Assembly (NCBI GenBank): GCA_903928225.1
Contig: CAIYPU010000039.1
Location: forward strand, 1-46,554
From: an uncultured Chlorobiaceae bacterium
Lineage (GTDB): Bacteria; Bacteroidota; Chlorobiia; Chlorobiales; Chlorobiaceae
Direction: 5' to 3'
DNA length: 46,554 bases
The position numbers were made by a program, and so were the translations under genes. The notes beneath the pieces were generated by a model, which did no database searches, was not told the DNA's origin, and worked only from the letters and a program-made list of their open reading frames with translations. Of the stretch, positions 15,484 to 24,091 are shown one piece after another; positions within the stretch are counted from its first letter, which is position 1, and each line of letters starts with the position of its first letter.

Positions 15484-15595
15484 GGGCACCGCTCTATATC
15501 TGTTCCGAAGCCCTGTTGCTGCTTCGGTCCCGACAAGTCGGGGCTCTCTGTCCGACTTGCACTTGAGTTTCTGACGACAATAAACAGAGGTGCCC
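15484..15595 (+). ncRNA. Multi-stem structured element upstream of cysK (RNA leader or palindromic repeat)
   Basis: The ends pair: GGGCACC (15484-15490) with GGTGCCC (15589-15595), extended by TCT/AGA across a 2-base bulge. They enclose a perfect 7-bp hairpin (15505-15511 with 15521-15527) and a choice of two mutually exclusive hairpins: CCCGAC/GTCGGG (15529-15542) or CAAGTCGG/CCGACTTG (15534-15541 with 15552-15559, 10-base loop). The closed multi-branch shape with alternative pairing looks like a cis-regulatory leader. The terminal inverted repeats would equally fit a dispersed non-coding palindromic element. I recognise no known riboswitch. Confidence 0.5.
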
Positions 15596-15622
15596 AAAAA
15601 AACAGACTTCAAAGCTTTGACA

Positions 15623-16549
15623 ATGAAAATCTTCGATTCAATAACCCATACCGTCGGAAACACTCCCCTCGTGAGGCTTCAGCGCCTTGCTGAAGGGTGC
15701 CGAGCGACGGTGCTTGTCAAACTGGAGTCGTTCAATCCACTGTCAAGCGTCAAGGACAGGATTGGCGTTTCCATGATCGAAGATGCCGAGAAAGACGGCA
15801 GGATAAAGCCCGGTTCGGTTATCATCGAACCGACCAGCGGCAATACCGGCATCGCGCTCGCGTTTGTCTGCGCTGCCAGGGGGTACCGCCTGAAACTGGT
15901 CATGCCGGACACCATGAGCGTCGAAAGAAGGCGGCTGATGCAGATCCTCGGGGCTGAACTCGTACTGACCGACGGCGCCGGAGGCATGTCGCTCGCGGTA
16001 TCCGAAGCCGAAAGGCTTGCCGGTTCGATCCCGGACAGCGTCATCCTGCAGCAGTTCAGGAACCCTTCGAACCCTGAGGCGCACCGGAAGGCGACCGCCC
16101 TTGAAATCTGGAACGATACCGCCGGGCAGGTCGATGTCTTTGTCGCCGGTGTAGGTACCGGTGGAACCGTTACCGGTGTCGGGGAAGTACTGAAAGCACG
16201 CAGGCCGGATATCAAGGTTATCGCGGTCGAACCGGCGGATTCGCCGGTCCTTTCCGCAGGAAAATCCGGCCCGCACAAGATACAGGGGATCGGTGCCGGG
16301 TTCGTTCCTGAAATACTCAACCGTGAAATCATCGACGAAGTGATAACGGTGGGCCATCAGGATGCGGGCACGATGGCGCGCAGGATTGCTGCCGAGGAAG
16401 GCATTCTTTGCGGTATCTCTTCGGGCGCAGCCCTGAAAGCTGCCCTCGACGTGGCTTCCCGCAGGGAAATGGAAGGAAAGACCATTGTTGCGCTTCTTCC
16501 GGATTCCGGAGAACGCTATCTTTCCACATGGCTTTTTGAGGAAGTGTAG
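15623..16549 (+). CDS. cysK: Cysteine synthase A (O-acetylserine sulfhydrylase)
   Basis: This PLP enzyme makes cysteine from O-acetylserine and sulfide. It has 308 residues, the CysK length. The Schiff-base Lys is Lys44 in SSVKDRIG, the substrate loop TSGNTG lies at 71-76, and the PLP-phosphate-binding loop is [10 protein letters not shown]. The C-terminus is [16 protein letters not shown]. The ATG at 15623 gives the standard N-terminus [18 protein letters not shown]. The in-frame GTG at 15590 lies inside the closing stem of the upstream element and is rejected as the start. nifS follows after 53 bases. Confidence 0.95.
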   Translation: MKIFDSITHTVGNTPLVRLQRLAEGCRATVLVKLESFNPLSSVKDRIGVSMIEDAEKDGRIKPGSVIIEPTSGNTGIALAFVCAARGYRLKLVMPDTMSVERRRLMQILGAELVLTDGAGGMSLAVSEAERLAGSIPDSVILQQFRNPSNPEAHRKATALEIWNDTAGQVDVFVAGVGTGGTVTGVGEVLKARRPDIKVIAVEPADSPVLSAGKSGPHKIQGIGAGFVPEILNREIIDEVITVGHQDAGTMARRIAAEEGILCGISSGAALKAALDVASRREMEGKTIVALLPDSGERYLSTWLFEEV

Positions 16550-16602
16550 TTATAGACGTATTAACCGGTTACGGCCCGGTCCGTAACGAAATACAGAGAA
16601 TC

Positions 16603-17808
16603 ATGGGGCATATGCAGGTTTATTTTGACAATAACGCCACCACGCCGCTTCATCCGGAGGTTAAAAAGGAGCTGATCGCCGGGATGGAGATGTTCGGCAA
16701 CCCTTCGAGCATGCACGGCTTCGGTCGCGAAGCGAGGGCGAACGTGGAGGATTCACGCAGAAAAGTGGCTGATTTCATCGGTGCCCACGAGCACGAGCTC
16801 GTCTTTGTCGGCAGCGGCTCCGAAGCGAACAACACCGTGCTTTCGCTTTTTGTCTGCGGAACCAGCCAGTGCATCCCTGGTACGAGAATGCGCAGTACCA
16901 TCATCACGACAAAGATAGAACACCCCTGTGTCCTCGAGACATCGGAATGTCTCGCTCACCGCGGTGCGAATGTGAAGTTTCTCGATGTGGACCGTTATGG
17001 CAAAGTGGATCTCGACCAGCTGGAGAGCATGCTTGGCGACGATGTAGGGCTGGTTTCGGTCATGATGGCCAATAACGAGATCGGTACGCTTCAGGATATC
17101 GAAACCATCACGAAGATGGTACATGAAAGGGGTGCCTACATGCACACCGATGCCGTCCAGGCAGTGGGCAAGGTCCCGGTCGATGTGCGGAAACTCGGCG
17201 TCGACTTCCTTACCATGTCAGCCCACAAGATCTATGGCCCGAAAGGGATTGGCGCGCTTTTTGTCCGCAAGGGCATTCCGTATTGTCCGCTGATCCGGGG
17301 AGGCCATCAGGAACGAGGCAGGCGTGCCGGCACCGAGAACACCCTCGGTATTCTCGGCCTCGGCAAAGCGGTCGAGATGCGCTCGATCGAGATGGCCGCC
17401 GAGGAAAAAAGACTGCTGGAACTGAAAGGTATCCTGAAGCGGGGTATCGAAGAAAAGATCGACGATATCCATTTCAACGGCCATCCTGAGGATTCCCTTT
17501 CAGGAACCCTGAACGTCTCCTTTGCCGGTGCGGAAGGGGAGGCGATACTGCTTTATCTCGATCTCGAGGGTATTGCCGTCTCAACAGGTTCCGCATGCGC
17601 TTCCGGATCGCTCGATCCTTCGCATGTGCTTCTCGCAACGGGCGTCGATGCGGAAACGGCACACGGTTCCATCCGAATCAGCATGGGCCGGGAGAGCACC
17701 CTCGAGGAGGTGGAATATCTGCTCGAAGTATTACCAAAAACAATTCAACGAATAAGAGATATGTCAACGGCATATATAAAAGGAGGATGTCATGTTGCAG
17801 GCAGGTGA
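16603..17808 (+). CDS. nifS: Cysteine desulfurase NifS/IscS
   Basis: This class-V PLP enzyme removes sulfur from cysteine as a persulfide for Fe-S cluster assembly. Its 401 residues include FDNNATTPLHPEV at the N-terminus, the PLP Lys209 in SAHKIYGPKG, RRAGTEN, and the catalytic Cys332 in STGSACASG, a class-I type loop. The last 17 bases overlap nifU, and the nifU ribosome-binding site lies inside the nifS C-terminal codons, so the two are translationally coupled. Met4 is an alternative start. The C-terminal KGGCHVAG tail is partly the by-product of coding across that site. Confidence 0.95.
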   Translation: MGHMQVYFDNNATTPLHPEVKKELIAGMEMFGNPSSMHGFGREARANVEDSRRKVADFIGAHEHELVFVGSGSEANNTVLSLFVCGTSQCIPGTRMRSTIITTKIEHPCVLETSECLAHRGANVKFLDVDRYGKVDLDQLESMLGDDVGLVSVMMANNEIGTLQDIETITKMVHERGAYMHTDAVQAVGKVPVDVRKLGVDFLTMSAHKIYGPKGIGALFVRKGIPYCPLIRGGHQERGRRAGTENTLGILGLGKAVEMRSIEMAAEEKRLLELKGILKRGIEEKIDDIHFNGHPEDSLSGTLNVSFAGAEGEAILLYLDLEGIAVSTGSACASGSLDPSHVLLATGVDAETAHGSIRISMGRESTLEEVEYLLEVLPKTIQRIRDMSTAYIKGGCHVAGR

Positions 17809-18403
17809 ATGGGCATATACGGAAAAGCTCAAGGAGCATTTCATGAGCCCCAAAAATATCCTGCAGGGAGATAATACCGATGATTTCGACGGTGTTGGAA
17901 TGGAAGGCAACCTGCAGTGCGGCGACCAGATGCTGGTTGCGATAAAGGTGGACAAGGAAAAGGAGGTCATAACCGATTGCAAGTGGAAGACCTACGGTTG
18001 TGCCAGCGCTATTGCGAGCACCTCGATCCTTTCCGAAATGGTGAAAGGCATGACGCTCGACCAGGCGTTCCATGTATCACCGAAAGACGTGGCAAAGGAG
18101 CTTGGCGGGCTTCCCGACCACAAGATCCACTGTTCGGTGCTTGGCGACAAGGCGTTGCGTGCGGCGATCAACAATTTCTACTCCCGCAACGGCATGGATG
18201 ACAAGGTCAAGGAGGAGCAGGCGAAAATCGTCTGCCAGTGCATGAACATCACCGACCACGATATCGAGGATGCCGTTCTTGAAGGTGCACGAACCTACTA
18301 CGAACTGCAGGAGCGCACCAAGCTCGGCACAGTATGCGGCCAGTGCAAGGATGAGGCCGAAATGCTGCTTGAAAAATTCAAGCACATCCATTTCGGGGCC
18401 TGA
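17792..18403 (+). CDS. nifU: NifU-type Fe-S scaffold: IscU domain plus BFD-like [2Fe-2S] domain
   Basis: This scaffold protein receives sulfur from the adjacent NifS. Residues 1-130 form an IscU-like domain with the cluster ligands Cys43 (with Asp45 in QCGDQM), Cys70 and Cys114. Residues 145-200 form the BFD-like permanent [2Fe-2S] domain, with Cys148, Cys150, Cys182 and Cys185 (CQC ... VCGQC). The C-terminal Nfu domain of the full Azotobacter protein is absent, so the 203 residues are a two-domain form. A near-ideal AAAGGAGG sits 5-6 bases before the ATG at 17792 and fixes the start. Confidence 0.93.
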   Translation: MLQAGEWAYTEKLKEHFMSPKNILQGDNTDDFDGVGMEGNLQCGDQMLVAIKVDKEKEVITDCKWKTYGCASAIASTSILSEMVKGMTLDQAFHVSPKDVAKELGGLPDHKIHCSVLGDKALRAAINNFYSRNGMDDKVKEEQAKIVCQCMNITDHDIEDAVLEGARTYYELQERTKLGTVCGQCKDEAEMLLEKFKHIHFGA

Positions 18404-18421
18404 TTTCAGGCTTTTTCCGAA

Positions 18422-18452
18422 CAGGACGGGCGGCCATGTGCCGCCCGTCCTG
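18422..18452 (+). terminator. Hairpin after nifU
   Basis: A perfect 13-bp GC-rich stem (CAGGACGGGCGGC and its complement) with a 5-base loop lies 18 bases after the nifU stop. The following bases are only weakly T-rich, so termination may be incomplete or may use another mechanism. Confidence 0.6.
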
Positions 18453-18628
18453 ATTATCGCTCATTCTTCTGCCGTCAGTCATTTTCTTCGCCTCACCGGA
18501 CATCAGGCGAAACGCCCGGTTTTACGCTGTTGAGTTTTACCGCATCTTTTGTATTATTACTCCGGCTATTGAAAGGATCAGCAATAACATTAGAAGAAAC
18601 TCCATGTTCTTGTCATGCTGTTTTTTCT

Positions 18629-18713
18629 TGTCATTCTGAACGAAGTGAAGAATCCACAAAGGGCAATGACAGGAAGTGGATGCTTCGCTTCATTTCATTG
18701 CGTTCAGCATGAC
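18629..18713 (+). repeat. Dispersed palindromic repeat, copy 1
   Basis: This copy begins TGTCATTCTGAACG..., reads through GAAGTGAAGAATCC, and folds back on a partly complementary segment ending in ...GCGTTCAGCATGAC. The same 27-base opening recurs at 28324, with a variant at 28161, and its inverse recurs at 18873 and 28213. The upstream bases (CTCC.TGTTCTT) also resemble those before the 28324 copy, so the repeat unit is longer than the core. No coding potential. It lies in the 597-base gap between nifU and miaB, which otherwise holds no gene. Confidence 0.75.
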
Positions 18714-18872
18714 GGAACGTGATGTCATGCCGGGCCACAGTAACCGGCTGCTACCGCACACGGACCATATAACAATAACACAGTTGATTCCTGGCAGTGA
18801 ATATGCAGAAAGCAGTAGTTGTTCATGGAAAGCGGGATGAGTAATCCTGATGTTTTCGTTTTATAGAAAAAT

Positions 18873-18909
18873 GGATCCTTCACTCCGCCAAGCTTCGTTC
18901 AGGATGACA
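18873..18909 (-). repeat. Dispersed palindromic repeat, inverted copy 2
   Basis: The sequence GGATCCTTCACTCCGCC, then AAGCTTCGTTCAGGATGACA, is an inverted relative of copy 1. With it, it brackets about 280 bases of non-coding sequence upstream of miaB. A near-identical arm occurs at 28213-28249. Confidence 0.75.
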
Positions 18910-18928
18910 AACTTTTCTACAAAATTAA

Positions 18929-18957
18929 TTGGAGACCTGTTGTTGCCGGAGTATAAT
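18929..18957 (+). promoter_or_regulatory. Candidate sigma-70 promoter for miaB
   Basis: A perfect TATAAT is preceded by TTGGAG at 17-base spacing. The predicted leader to the miaB ATG is about 37 bases. Confidence 0.5.
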
Positions 18958-19000
18958 TGCCTGATCGGAAACAAACAGAGAGATTGATGGACAGATATCC

Positions 19001-20335
19001 ATGAGCATGACCCAGCAGCGCACAAAAACCTTTTATATCCATACCTTCGGGTGCCAGATGAACCAGGCGGACTCGGGCATCATTTCCGCCCTCCTGCTGA
19101 ACGAGGGGTATGCGGCAGCCTCCTCGGAGGACGAAGCCGGTATTATCCTGCTGAACACCTGCGCTGTCAGGGAGAATGCCGTCGAACGCATTGAAAACTA
19201 TTTCCAGCACCTGCAGGGATTGAAAAAAAAGAGGAAAGGGCTGCTGGTCGGTGTTACCGGATGCATTCCCCAGCACCAGCGGGAAAGGATGTTCGCGGTT
19301 TCAACGGCAATCGATTTCCTCGCGGGACCGGATACCTACAGAACACTCCCTTCGCTCATCGAACAGGCCAGGGCCGGGGCCCGGCTTGCGGCACTCGATT
19401 TCAATGCTGCCGAAACCTATGAGGATATCGATCCCCGGAGGGAGAGCTCGATCAGCGCTTTCGTGCCGGTGATGCGCGGATGCGACAACATGTGCGCGTT
19501 CTGCGTCGTACCGTTCACCCGCGGCCGGGAGCGCAGCCATGCGTTCAGTTCGGTAATCGGCGAGATACGCGGGCTTGCCGATTCAGGATGCCGCGAAATC
19601 ACCCTGCTCGGCCAGAACGTGAACTCCTACAGCGATCCCGAAGAAGGCAGGGACTTTGCCGATCTGCTCACTGCCGCAAGCATTGCCGCTCCAGGCACGA
19701 GGATCAGGTTCACGACCTCACACCCCAAGGATATTAACGAGCGGCTGATCAGGGCCATTGCCGCGCACCCCAATATCTGCAGCCATATCCACCTGCCGGT
19801 CCAGTCAGGTTCAAACAGCATGCTCGCCCTCATGAACCGTGGTCATACCATTGGGGAGTACCGTTCGAAAATTGAGATGATCCGTTCCATCATTCCCGAT
19901 GTCGCGATCTCGACCGATATCATTGCCGGGTTCTGCCGCGAGACAGAAGAAGACCACCTGGAGACACTGAAGCTGCTTTCCGATATCCGCTTCGACTCGG
20001 CGTTCATGTTTTTTTATTCGACAAGACCGGGGACACTTGCCGAAAGGACCCTGCCTGACGATGTGCCGGAGCCGGTTAAAAAGCGCAGGCTGCAGGAAAT
20101 CATCGACCTGCAGAACGAAATTTCCGCCGGGATTTTCCATGCTGCCGTCGGTACGGTGGTCGAAGTGCTTGCCGAATCGGAAAGCCGCCGTTCGTCCGAG
20201 CAGCTTATGGGCCGGACTTCTGCCAACAGGGTCGTGGTTTTCGACCGATGCGGCCGCGAACCGGGCGACCTCGTCGAAGTGGAGATCACTGCGGCAACCT
20301 CTGCGACACTCATCGGGCGGGTTGTCCGCAGGTGA
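19001..20335 (+). CDS. miaB: tRNA-2-methylthio-N6-dimethylallyladenosine synthase MiaB
   Basis: This radical-SAM methylthiotransferase adds the ms2 group to i6A37 of tRNAs. Its 444 residues fall in three domains. The N-terminal UPF0004 domain binds an auxiliary [4Fe-4S] cluster through Cys18 (FGCQMN), Cys54 (NTCAVRENA) and Cys88 (VTGC). The radical-SAM domain carries Cys161-x3-Cys165-x2-Cys168 (GCDNMCAFC) and the MiaB signature [10 protein letters not shown]-terminal TRAM domain spans about 375-444. Met3 is an alternative start. It lies downstream of nifS-nifU, whose products could supply its clusters and sulfur, but it appears to have its own promoter. Confidence 0.94.
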   Translation: MSMTQQRTKTFYIHTFGCQMNQADSGIISALLLNEGYAAASSEDEAGIILLNTCAVRENAVERIENYFQHLQGLKKKRKGLLVGVTGCIPQHQRERMFAVSTAIDFLAGPDTYRTLPSLIEQARAGARLAALDFNAAETYEDIDPRRESSISAFVPVMRGCDNMCAFCVVPFTRGRERSHAFSSVIGEIRGLADSGCREITLLGQNVNSYSDPEEGRDFADLLTAASIAAPGTRIRFTTSHPKDINERLIRAIAAHPNICSHIHLPVQSGSNSMLALMNRGHTIGEYRSKIEMIRSIIPDVAISTDIIAGFCRETEEDHLETLKLLSDIRFDSAFMFFYSTRPGTLAERTLPDDVPEPVKKRRLQEIIDLQNEISAGIFHAAVGTVVEVLAESESRRSSEQLMGRTSANRVVVFDRCGREPGDLVEVEITAATSATLIGRVVRR

Positions 20336-20498
20336 ACAGGGCTTGCCGACGGAATTCTTCCTTATTGGAGCATGTCATGCGCCGGAAGCTTTACTGGTCA
20401 TGAAGTTTTTTTATCTGGGGATGTATTTGTAAATTAATACTTTGAATAATTATTGTTTAACACGCCCTCACGGAGGGCCACAGAGAAGTAAAAAAAGC

Positions 20499-21509
20499 AT
20501 GCCGTCTGCCGCAAGAATCGGATTTTCAGATAAATTAAGGGCCCATCTCGAACTGCTCGATCCCGTAACCTGGCTCAGCTGCTATCCCTGCATTGCCGGT
20601 GGGGTCATGGCATCAGGCGGCATGAAGCATACGTTGCACGACTATTTTCTGCTTCTGGTGATATTTCTGATGTTCGGTCCGTTCGGGACCGGGTTCAGCC
20701 AGTCGGTTAACGACTATTTCGACCTCGATCTCGACAGGGTGAACGAACCTACACGCCCGATACCTTCAGGACGCCTGACTGAAAAGGAAGGGCTGCTGAA
20801 CAGCATTGTCGCCCTTCTGCTCGCAATTTTCTGCGGTATCCTGATCTTCAGGGAAATCGGCGGCACCCGGGGCATCATTATCCTTATTTCTATCCTGTCG
20901 GCGCTGGTTGTTGCCTATCTCTATTCGGCACCCCCGTTCAAACTGAAGAAAAACATTCTCACTTCGGCTCCCGCTGTCGGCTTTTCCTACGGTTTCGTTT
21001 CCTTCATATCCGCCAACGCGCTTTTCAGCGACATCAGGCCGGAAGCCATCTGGCTTGCGAGCCTCAACTTCCTGATGGCCGTGGCGCTCATTATACTCAA
21101 CGATTTCAAGTCTGCGGCCGGGGACAAGAAAGGCGGGCTGAAATCGCTGACGGTCATGATCGGTGCGCGCAATACCTTCCTGGTGTCGTTCGTGATTGTC
21201 GATATCGTTTTCGGTGTGCTTGCCTGGCTTTCCTATACCTGGGGATTCCATGTTCCCCTGGTGCTTGTCCTGATCGGGCTGCTGCTGAACATCGGGCTTC
21301 AGGTCCAGCTCATCATCGACCCGAAAGGCGGCATATCTTTCGTCAACAATGCCGTGAAGGACGGATTCGGCAACGCCATCGGTCACAGCGATGTCCAGGA
21401 GCACAATGCGTTTCTCAGGTTCCAGGTGATAAACAACATCCTGTTCCTGTTCTCTTTTCTTTTTGTTGCCGGAATGGTGGGGGTCAAATACCTGAATGCC
21501 GCCAATTGA
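20499..21509 (+). CDS. bchK: Bacteriochlorophyll synthase, probably the BChl c enzyme BchK
   Basis: This UbiA-superfamily membrane prenyltransferase esterifies a (bacterio)chlorophyllide with a prenyl diphosphate. It has 336 residues and about eight transmembrane helices. The first Asp-rich motif is NDYFDLDLD (71-79), followed by NEPTRPIPSGR as in chlorophyll synthases. The second is NDFKSAAGDKKGG (from 201). Green sulfur bacteria have BchG (BChl a), ChlG (Chl a) and BchK (BChl c, farnesyl tail). The choice of BchK rests on the adjacent prenol-kinase gene and remembered synteny with C. tepidum, so BchG remains possible. ATG 20499 was preferred over TTG 20442 because the extra residues match nothing in the family and cross a small GCCCTC/GAGGGC hairpin. 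Confidence 0.78.
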   Translation: MPSAARIGFSDKLRAHLELLDPVTWLSCYPCIAGGVMASGGMKHTLHDYFLLLVIFLMFGPFGTGFSQSVNDYFDLDLDRVNEPTRPIPSGRLTEKEGLLNSIVALLLAIFCGILIFREIGGTRGIIILISILSALVVAYLYSAPPFKLKKNILTSAPAVGFSYGFVSFISANALFSDIRPEAIWLASLNFLMAVALIILNDFKSAAGDKKGGLKSLTVMIGARNTFLVSFVIVDIVFGVLAWLSYTWGFHVPLVLVLIGLLLNIGLQVQLIIDPKGGISFVNNAVKDGFGNAIGHSDVQEHNAFLRFQVINNILFLFSFLFVAGMVGVKYLNAAN

Positions 21510-21639
21510 GCCTTCAGGAAAGTGCTGGATCGATGAAGATATGGTGAAGACGCTGTTTCTGATGTGCCCGGTTACAAAGCGAGCTCCTGTTTTACGTTCT
21601 GATTTTTTCGGGAATAACGCAACATAAACTTTCAATGCC

Positions 21640-22353
21640 ATGGATACCGTTCACGCGACGTTCTTTTCGCTGCCAGTTGTGTGGCATAATGCACTGGTCG
21701 CCCTGATGACTTTTATCTATGTGTTCAGTGTTCCACCGCTCATGGATTACCTGGTGACCAATCACGGATTGCCGAGGGACATCAGCCGGAAGATCACCCA
21801 TATCTGCGCGGGTTCCGTCATTATTTTCCTGCCCCTGTTTGTAGACGGCCACTGGTCGCAGTACCTCAATGTCGCGATTTTTGCCGTCTGGACACTGCTT
21901 CTGGTCCAGAAGGGTCTGTTCGCCGCCGAAGACGATCAGGCCGTCAAAACCATGACCCGGACCGGCGATAAACGGGAGCTGCTGAAAGGCACCCTCTATT
22001 TCGTGATTGTCGCCATGATCTGCGGAACACTTTACTACAAGCGCCTCGAAGGCGTGCTCGCGATGGCTGTTCTCGGCTGGGGCGACGGCCTTGCACCGGT
22101 CATCGGCACCAGGTTCGGCAAAATGAAATACCATATTCTCAGCGACAAGAGCATCGAAGGAAGTCTTGCTTTTTTTGTCGGCAGTGTCGCGGCCGGGCTT
22201 TTTTTCGTGAAACTCATTCTGCCGGAATCGTTCGATCCGCTCCAGATCGTCGTGGTTTCACTGATCGCTACGATCGTCGAAGGTGTGAGCCCGAAAGAGG
22301 TCGATAACCTGACCATCCCTCTCGCCGTCATCCTTGCACTGAGGGTTGTCTGA
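21640..22353 (+). CDS. Phytol/farnesol kinase-like CTP-dependent prenol kinase (VTE5/dolichol kinase family)
   Basis: This 237-residue integral membrane protein has about six or seven helices and the family motifs: RKITHICAG early, the nucleotide-binding GWGDGLAPVIGTRFG (146-160), SIEGSLAFF and the C-terminal PKEVDNLTIPL. Plant relatives phosphorylate phytol (VTE5) or farnesol (FOLK) with CTP. BChl c of green sulfur bacteria carries farnesol and BChl a carries phytol, so placement directly after bchK suggests supply or salvage of the esterifying alcohol. That role is inferred from context. The substrate cannot be read from the sequence. Confidence 0.8.
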   Translation: MDTVHATFFSLPVVWHNALVALMTFIYVFSVPPLMDYLVTNHGLPRDISRKITHICAGSVIIFLPLFVDGHWSQYLNVAIFAVWTLLLVQKGLFAAEDDQAVKTMTRTGDKRELLKGTLYFVIVAMICGTLYYKRLEGVLAMAVLGWGDGLAPVIGTRFGKMKYHILSDKSIEGSLAFFVGSVAAGLFFVKLILPESFDPLQIVVVSLIATIVEGVSPKEVDNLTIPLAVILALRVV

Positions 22354-22362
22354 GACGATTGC

Positions 22363-23118
22363 ATGAACAGGCCTGAAATGACTTCGACTTTTTTCATCAG
22401 TGACATCCATGTAGGTCTTCAGGATAAAAGAAGCGAGCAGCAGAAGCTTGACAGTCTTGAACGGCTTTTCGCAATAATCAGTGCGGAAGGCCGTTCGCTT
22501 TATATGCTCGGTGACATCCTCGATTACTGGATGGAATTCCGCCATGTCATTCCGAAAGGGTTTACCCGATTTTTTTGTTTATTATCAGGTCTGGTCAGGA
22601 GCGGTGTGGAGGTTGTCTATATTGCCGGAAACCATGATTTCTATCTCGGAAGGTTCTTTCAGGAAGAGCTTGGGGTGCAGACCCTCTGCGGAATGCATGA
22701 AGCCTGCATCGGCGGGCGAAAGTTCGTTCTCGCCCATGGGGACGGCCTTGGAAAAGGAGATCTCGGGTACAAGATTTTTGCGACAGTTATAAGGCACCCC
22801 TTCAACATCGCTCTGCTTTCGGGGTTTCATCCCGATCTGGCCGTGGGACTGATGAAAGGGTATTCCCTGCACAGCCGCGAGAACAAGCCTGACACAAGGG
22901 TCCGTGACTCGGCAAGGCTGCTCGATTTTGCCGAAAAAATGGCGGGTGAGAAGGATTTCGATTATTTTATCTGCGGCCACAACCATGCCCGCGGGATTAC
23001 GAACCTCAGGAAAGGCAAAACATATGTGAACCTCGGTTCCTGGATTGACGGGTCCCGCTCTTATGGCGTTTTCCATGATGGCGTAATGGAACTAAGAGAA
23101 GTGCAAATATCGCGTTAA
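22363..23118 (+). CDS. UDP-2,3-diacylglucosamine diphosphatase-like metallophosphatase (LpxH-like)
   Basis: This 251-residue calcineurin-like phosphoesterase has a complete metal site. Asp14 and His16 are in FISDIHVG, Asp51 in MLGDILDYW, Asn90-His91 in AGNHDFYL, His125 in LAHGDG and the CGHNHA pair near residue 205. The aromatic Tyr-Trp after GDILD is typical of LpxH, which splits UDP-2,3-diacylglucosamine to lipid X and UMP at the inner membrane face. The Bacteroidetes/Chlorobi form is longer and diverged, so the substrate is inferred. lpxA and lpxB occur elsewhere in this window and need such an enzyme between them. It starts 9 bases after the kinase gene. Confidence 0.8.
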   Translation: MNRPEMTSTFFISDIHVGLQDKRSEQQKLDSLERLFAIISAEGRSLYMLGDILDYWMEFRHVIPKGFTRFFCLLSGLVRSGVEVVYIAGNHDFYLGRFFQEELGVQTLCGMHEACIGGRKFVLAHGDGLGKGDLGYKIFATVIRHPFNIALLSGFHPDLAVGLMKGYSLHSRENKPDTRVRDSARLLDFAEKMAGEKDFDYFICGHNHARGITNLRKGKTYVNLGSWIDGSRSYGVFHDGVMELREVQISR

Positions 23119-23138
23119 ACATTAGAAATAAAGTAGTT

Positions 23139-24023
23139 ATGAACAACGACAAAAAGGTGTTGAAGCTTGGTTTGCCGAAAGGAAGCCTTCAGGATTCTAC
23201 AATCGACCTCTTCGCACATGCCGGATTTCATTTTTCCGTCCAGAGCCGTTCCTATTTTCCGTCCATAGATGACGATGAACTTGAAGCCATTCTCATCAGG
23301 GCGCAGGAGATGGCCCATTATGTCGAGATGGGTGCTTTCGACGTCGGGCTGACCGGAAAGGACTGGATCATCGAGACCGGCGCCGATGTTGTAGAGGTCG
23401 CTGACCTTATCTACTCGAAAGCATCGATGAGGCCTGTCCGCTGGGTGCTGGCCGTTCCGGAAAGCTCGCCGGTAAAAACGGTCAGGGACCTTGAAGGGAA
23501 GCATATCGCCACGGAAGTGGTCAATATCACGAAGCAGTACCTCGCAAGGAACGGCGTCAACGCGTCCGTTGAATTCAGCTGGGGCGCCACAGAAGTGAAG
23601 CCGCCCGATCTGGCCGATGCCATTGTCGAGGTTACCGAAACCGGTTCTTCACTGAGGGCCAACAAGCTGAGAATTGTCGAAACGATCCTCGAGTCGAACA
23701 CGAAACTGATCGCGAACAGGAAGTCGTGGGATGACCCGTGGAAACGCGAGAAAATCGAAAACATGGCCCTTCTGCTCAAGGGTGCCATCAACGCCCAGGG
23801 CAAAGTCGGATTGAAAATGAACGCCCCGAAAGAGGCTGTGGAAAAGATCCTCTCGATCATCCCTTCGCTCCGCCAGCCGACCATTTCCCATCTCATCGGC
23901 AACGAATGGGTAGCACTGGAAGTCATCGTTACCGAAAAAATCGTGCGCAAGCTTATTCCCGAGTTGAAGAAAGCCGGTGCGGAAGGTATTTTCGAATATG
24001 ACATCAACAAACTGATCGACTGA
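23139..24023 (+). CDS. hisG: ATP phosphoribosyltransferase, long form
   Basis: This is the first enzyme of histidine biosynthesis, condensing ATP and PRPP. Its 294 residues indicate the long HisG-L form with a C-terminal ACT-like regulatory domain (about 215-294, containing [18 protein letters not shown]) that normally mediates histidine feedback, so HisZ is not needed. Catalytic-domain signatures are [21 protein letters not shown] and the PRPP loop [18 protein letters not shown]. No other his gene is in the window. It ends at a strong intrinsic terminator. Confidence 0.95.
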   Translation: MNNDKKVLKLGLPKGSLQDSTIDLFAHAGFHFSVQSRSYFPSIDDDELEAILIRAQEMAHYVEMGAFDVGLTGKDWIIETGADVVEVADLIYSKASMRPVRWVLAVPESSPVKTVRDLEGKHIATEVVNITKQYLARNGVNASVEFSWGATEVKPPDLADAIVEVTETGSSLRANKLRIVETILESNTKLIANRKSWDDPWKREKIENMALLLKGAINAQGKVGLKMNAPKEAVEKILSIIPSLRQPTISHLIGNEWVALEVIVTEKIVRKLIPELKKAGAEGIFEYDINKLID

Positions 24024-24057
24024 CAACAGCCGCTCGGTTTCCCGCAAAAGAATCAGG

Positions 24058-24082
24058 GCCGCCCGCCTGGGCGGCTTTTTTT
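24058..24082 (+). terminator. Intrinsic terminator between hisG and cruC
   Basis: A 7-bp GC-only stem (GCCGCCC/GGGCGGC) with loop GCCT is followed by seven T. Only nine bases separate the T tract from the cruC ATG, so the hairpin also sits where the cruC ribosome-binding site should be. Confidence 0.92.
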
Positions 24083-24091
24083 AACGGCGCC

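Noticed and set aside
15590-15622. GTG start 11 codons upstream for cysK
   Set aside because: It lies in the closing stem of the upstream structured element, and the resulting N-terminus ([11 protein letters not shown]) is outside the family alignment.
18803-18844. Tiny frame MQKAVVVHGKRDE in the nifU-miaB gap
   Set aside because: Only 13 codons, no convincing ribosome-binding site, and located within repeat-flanked non-coding DNA. At most a gene remnant.
20766-21641. 291-codon minus-strand frame opposite bchK
   Set aside because: Highly charged antisense of a membrane protein, a common artefact. bchK is complete.
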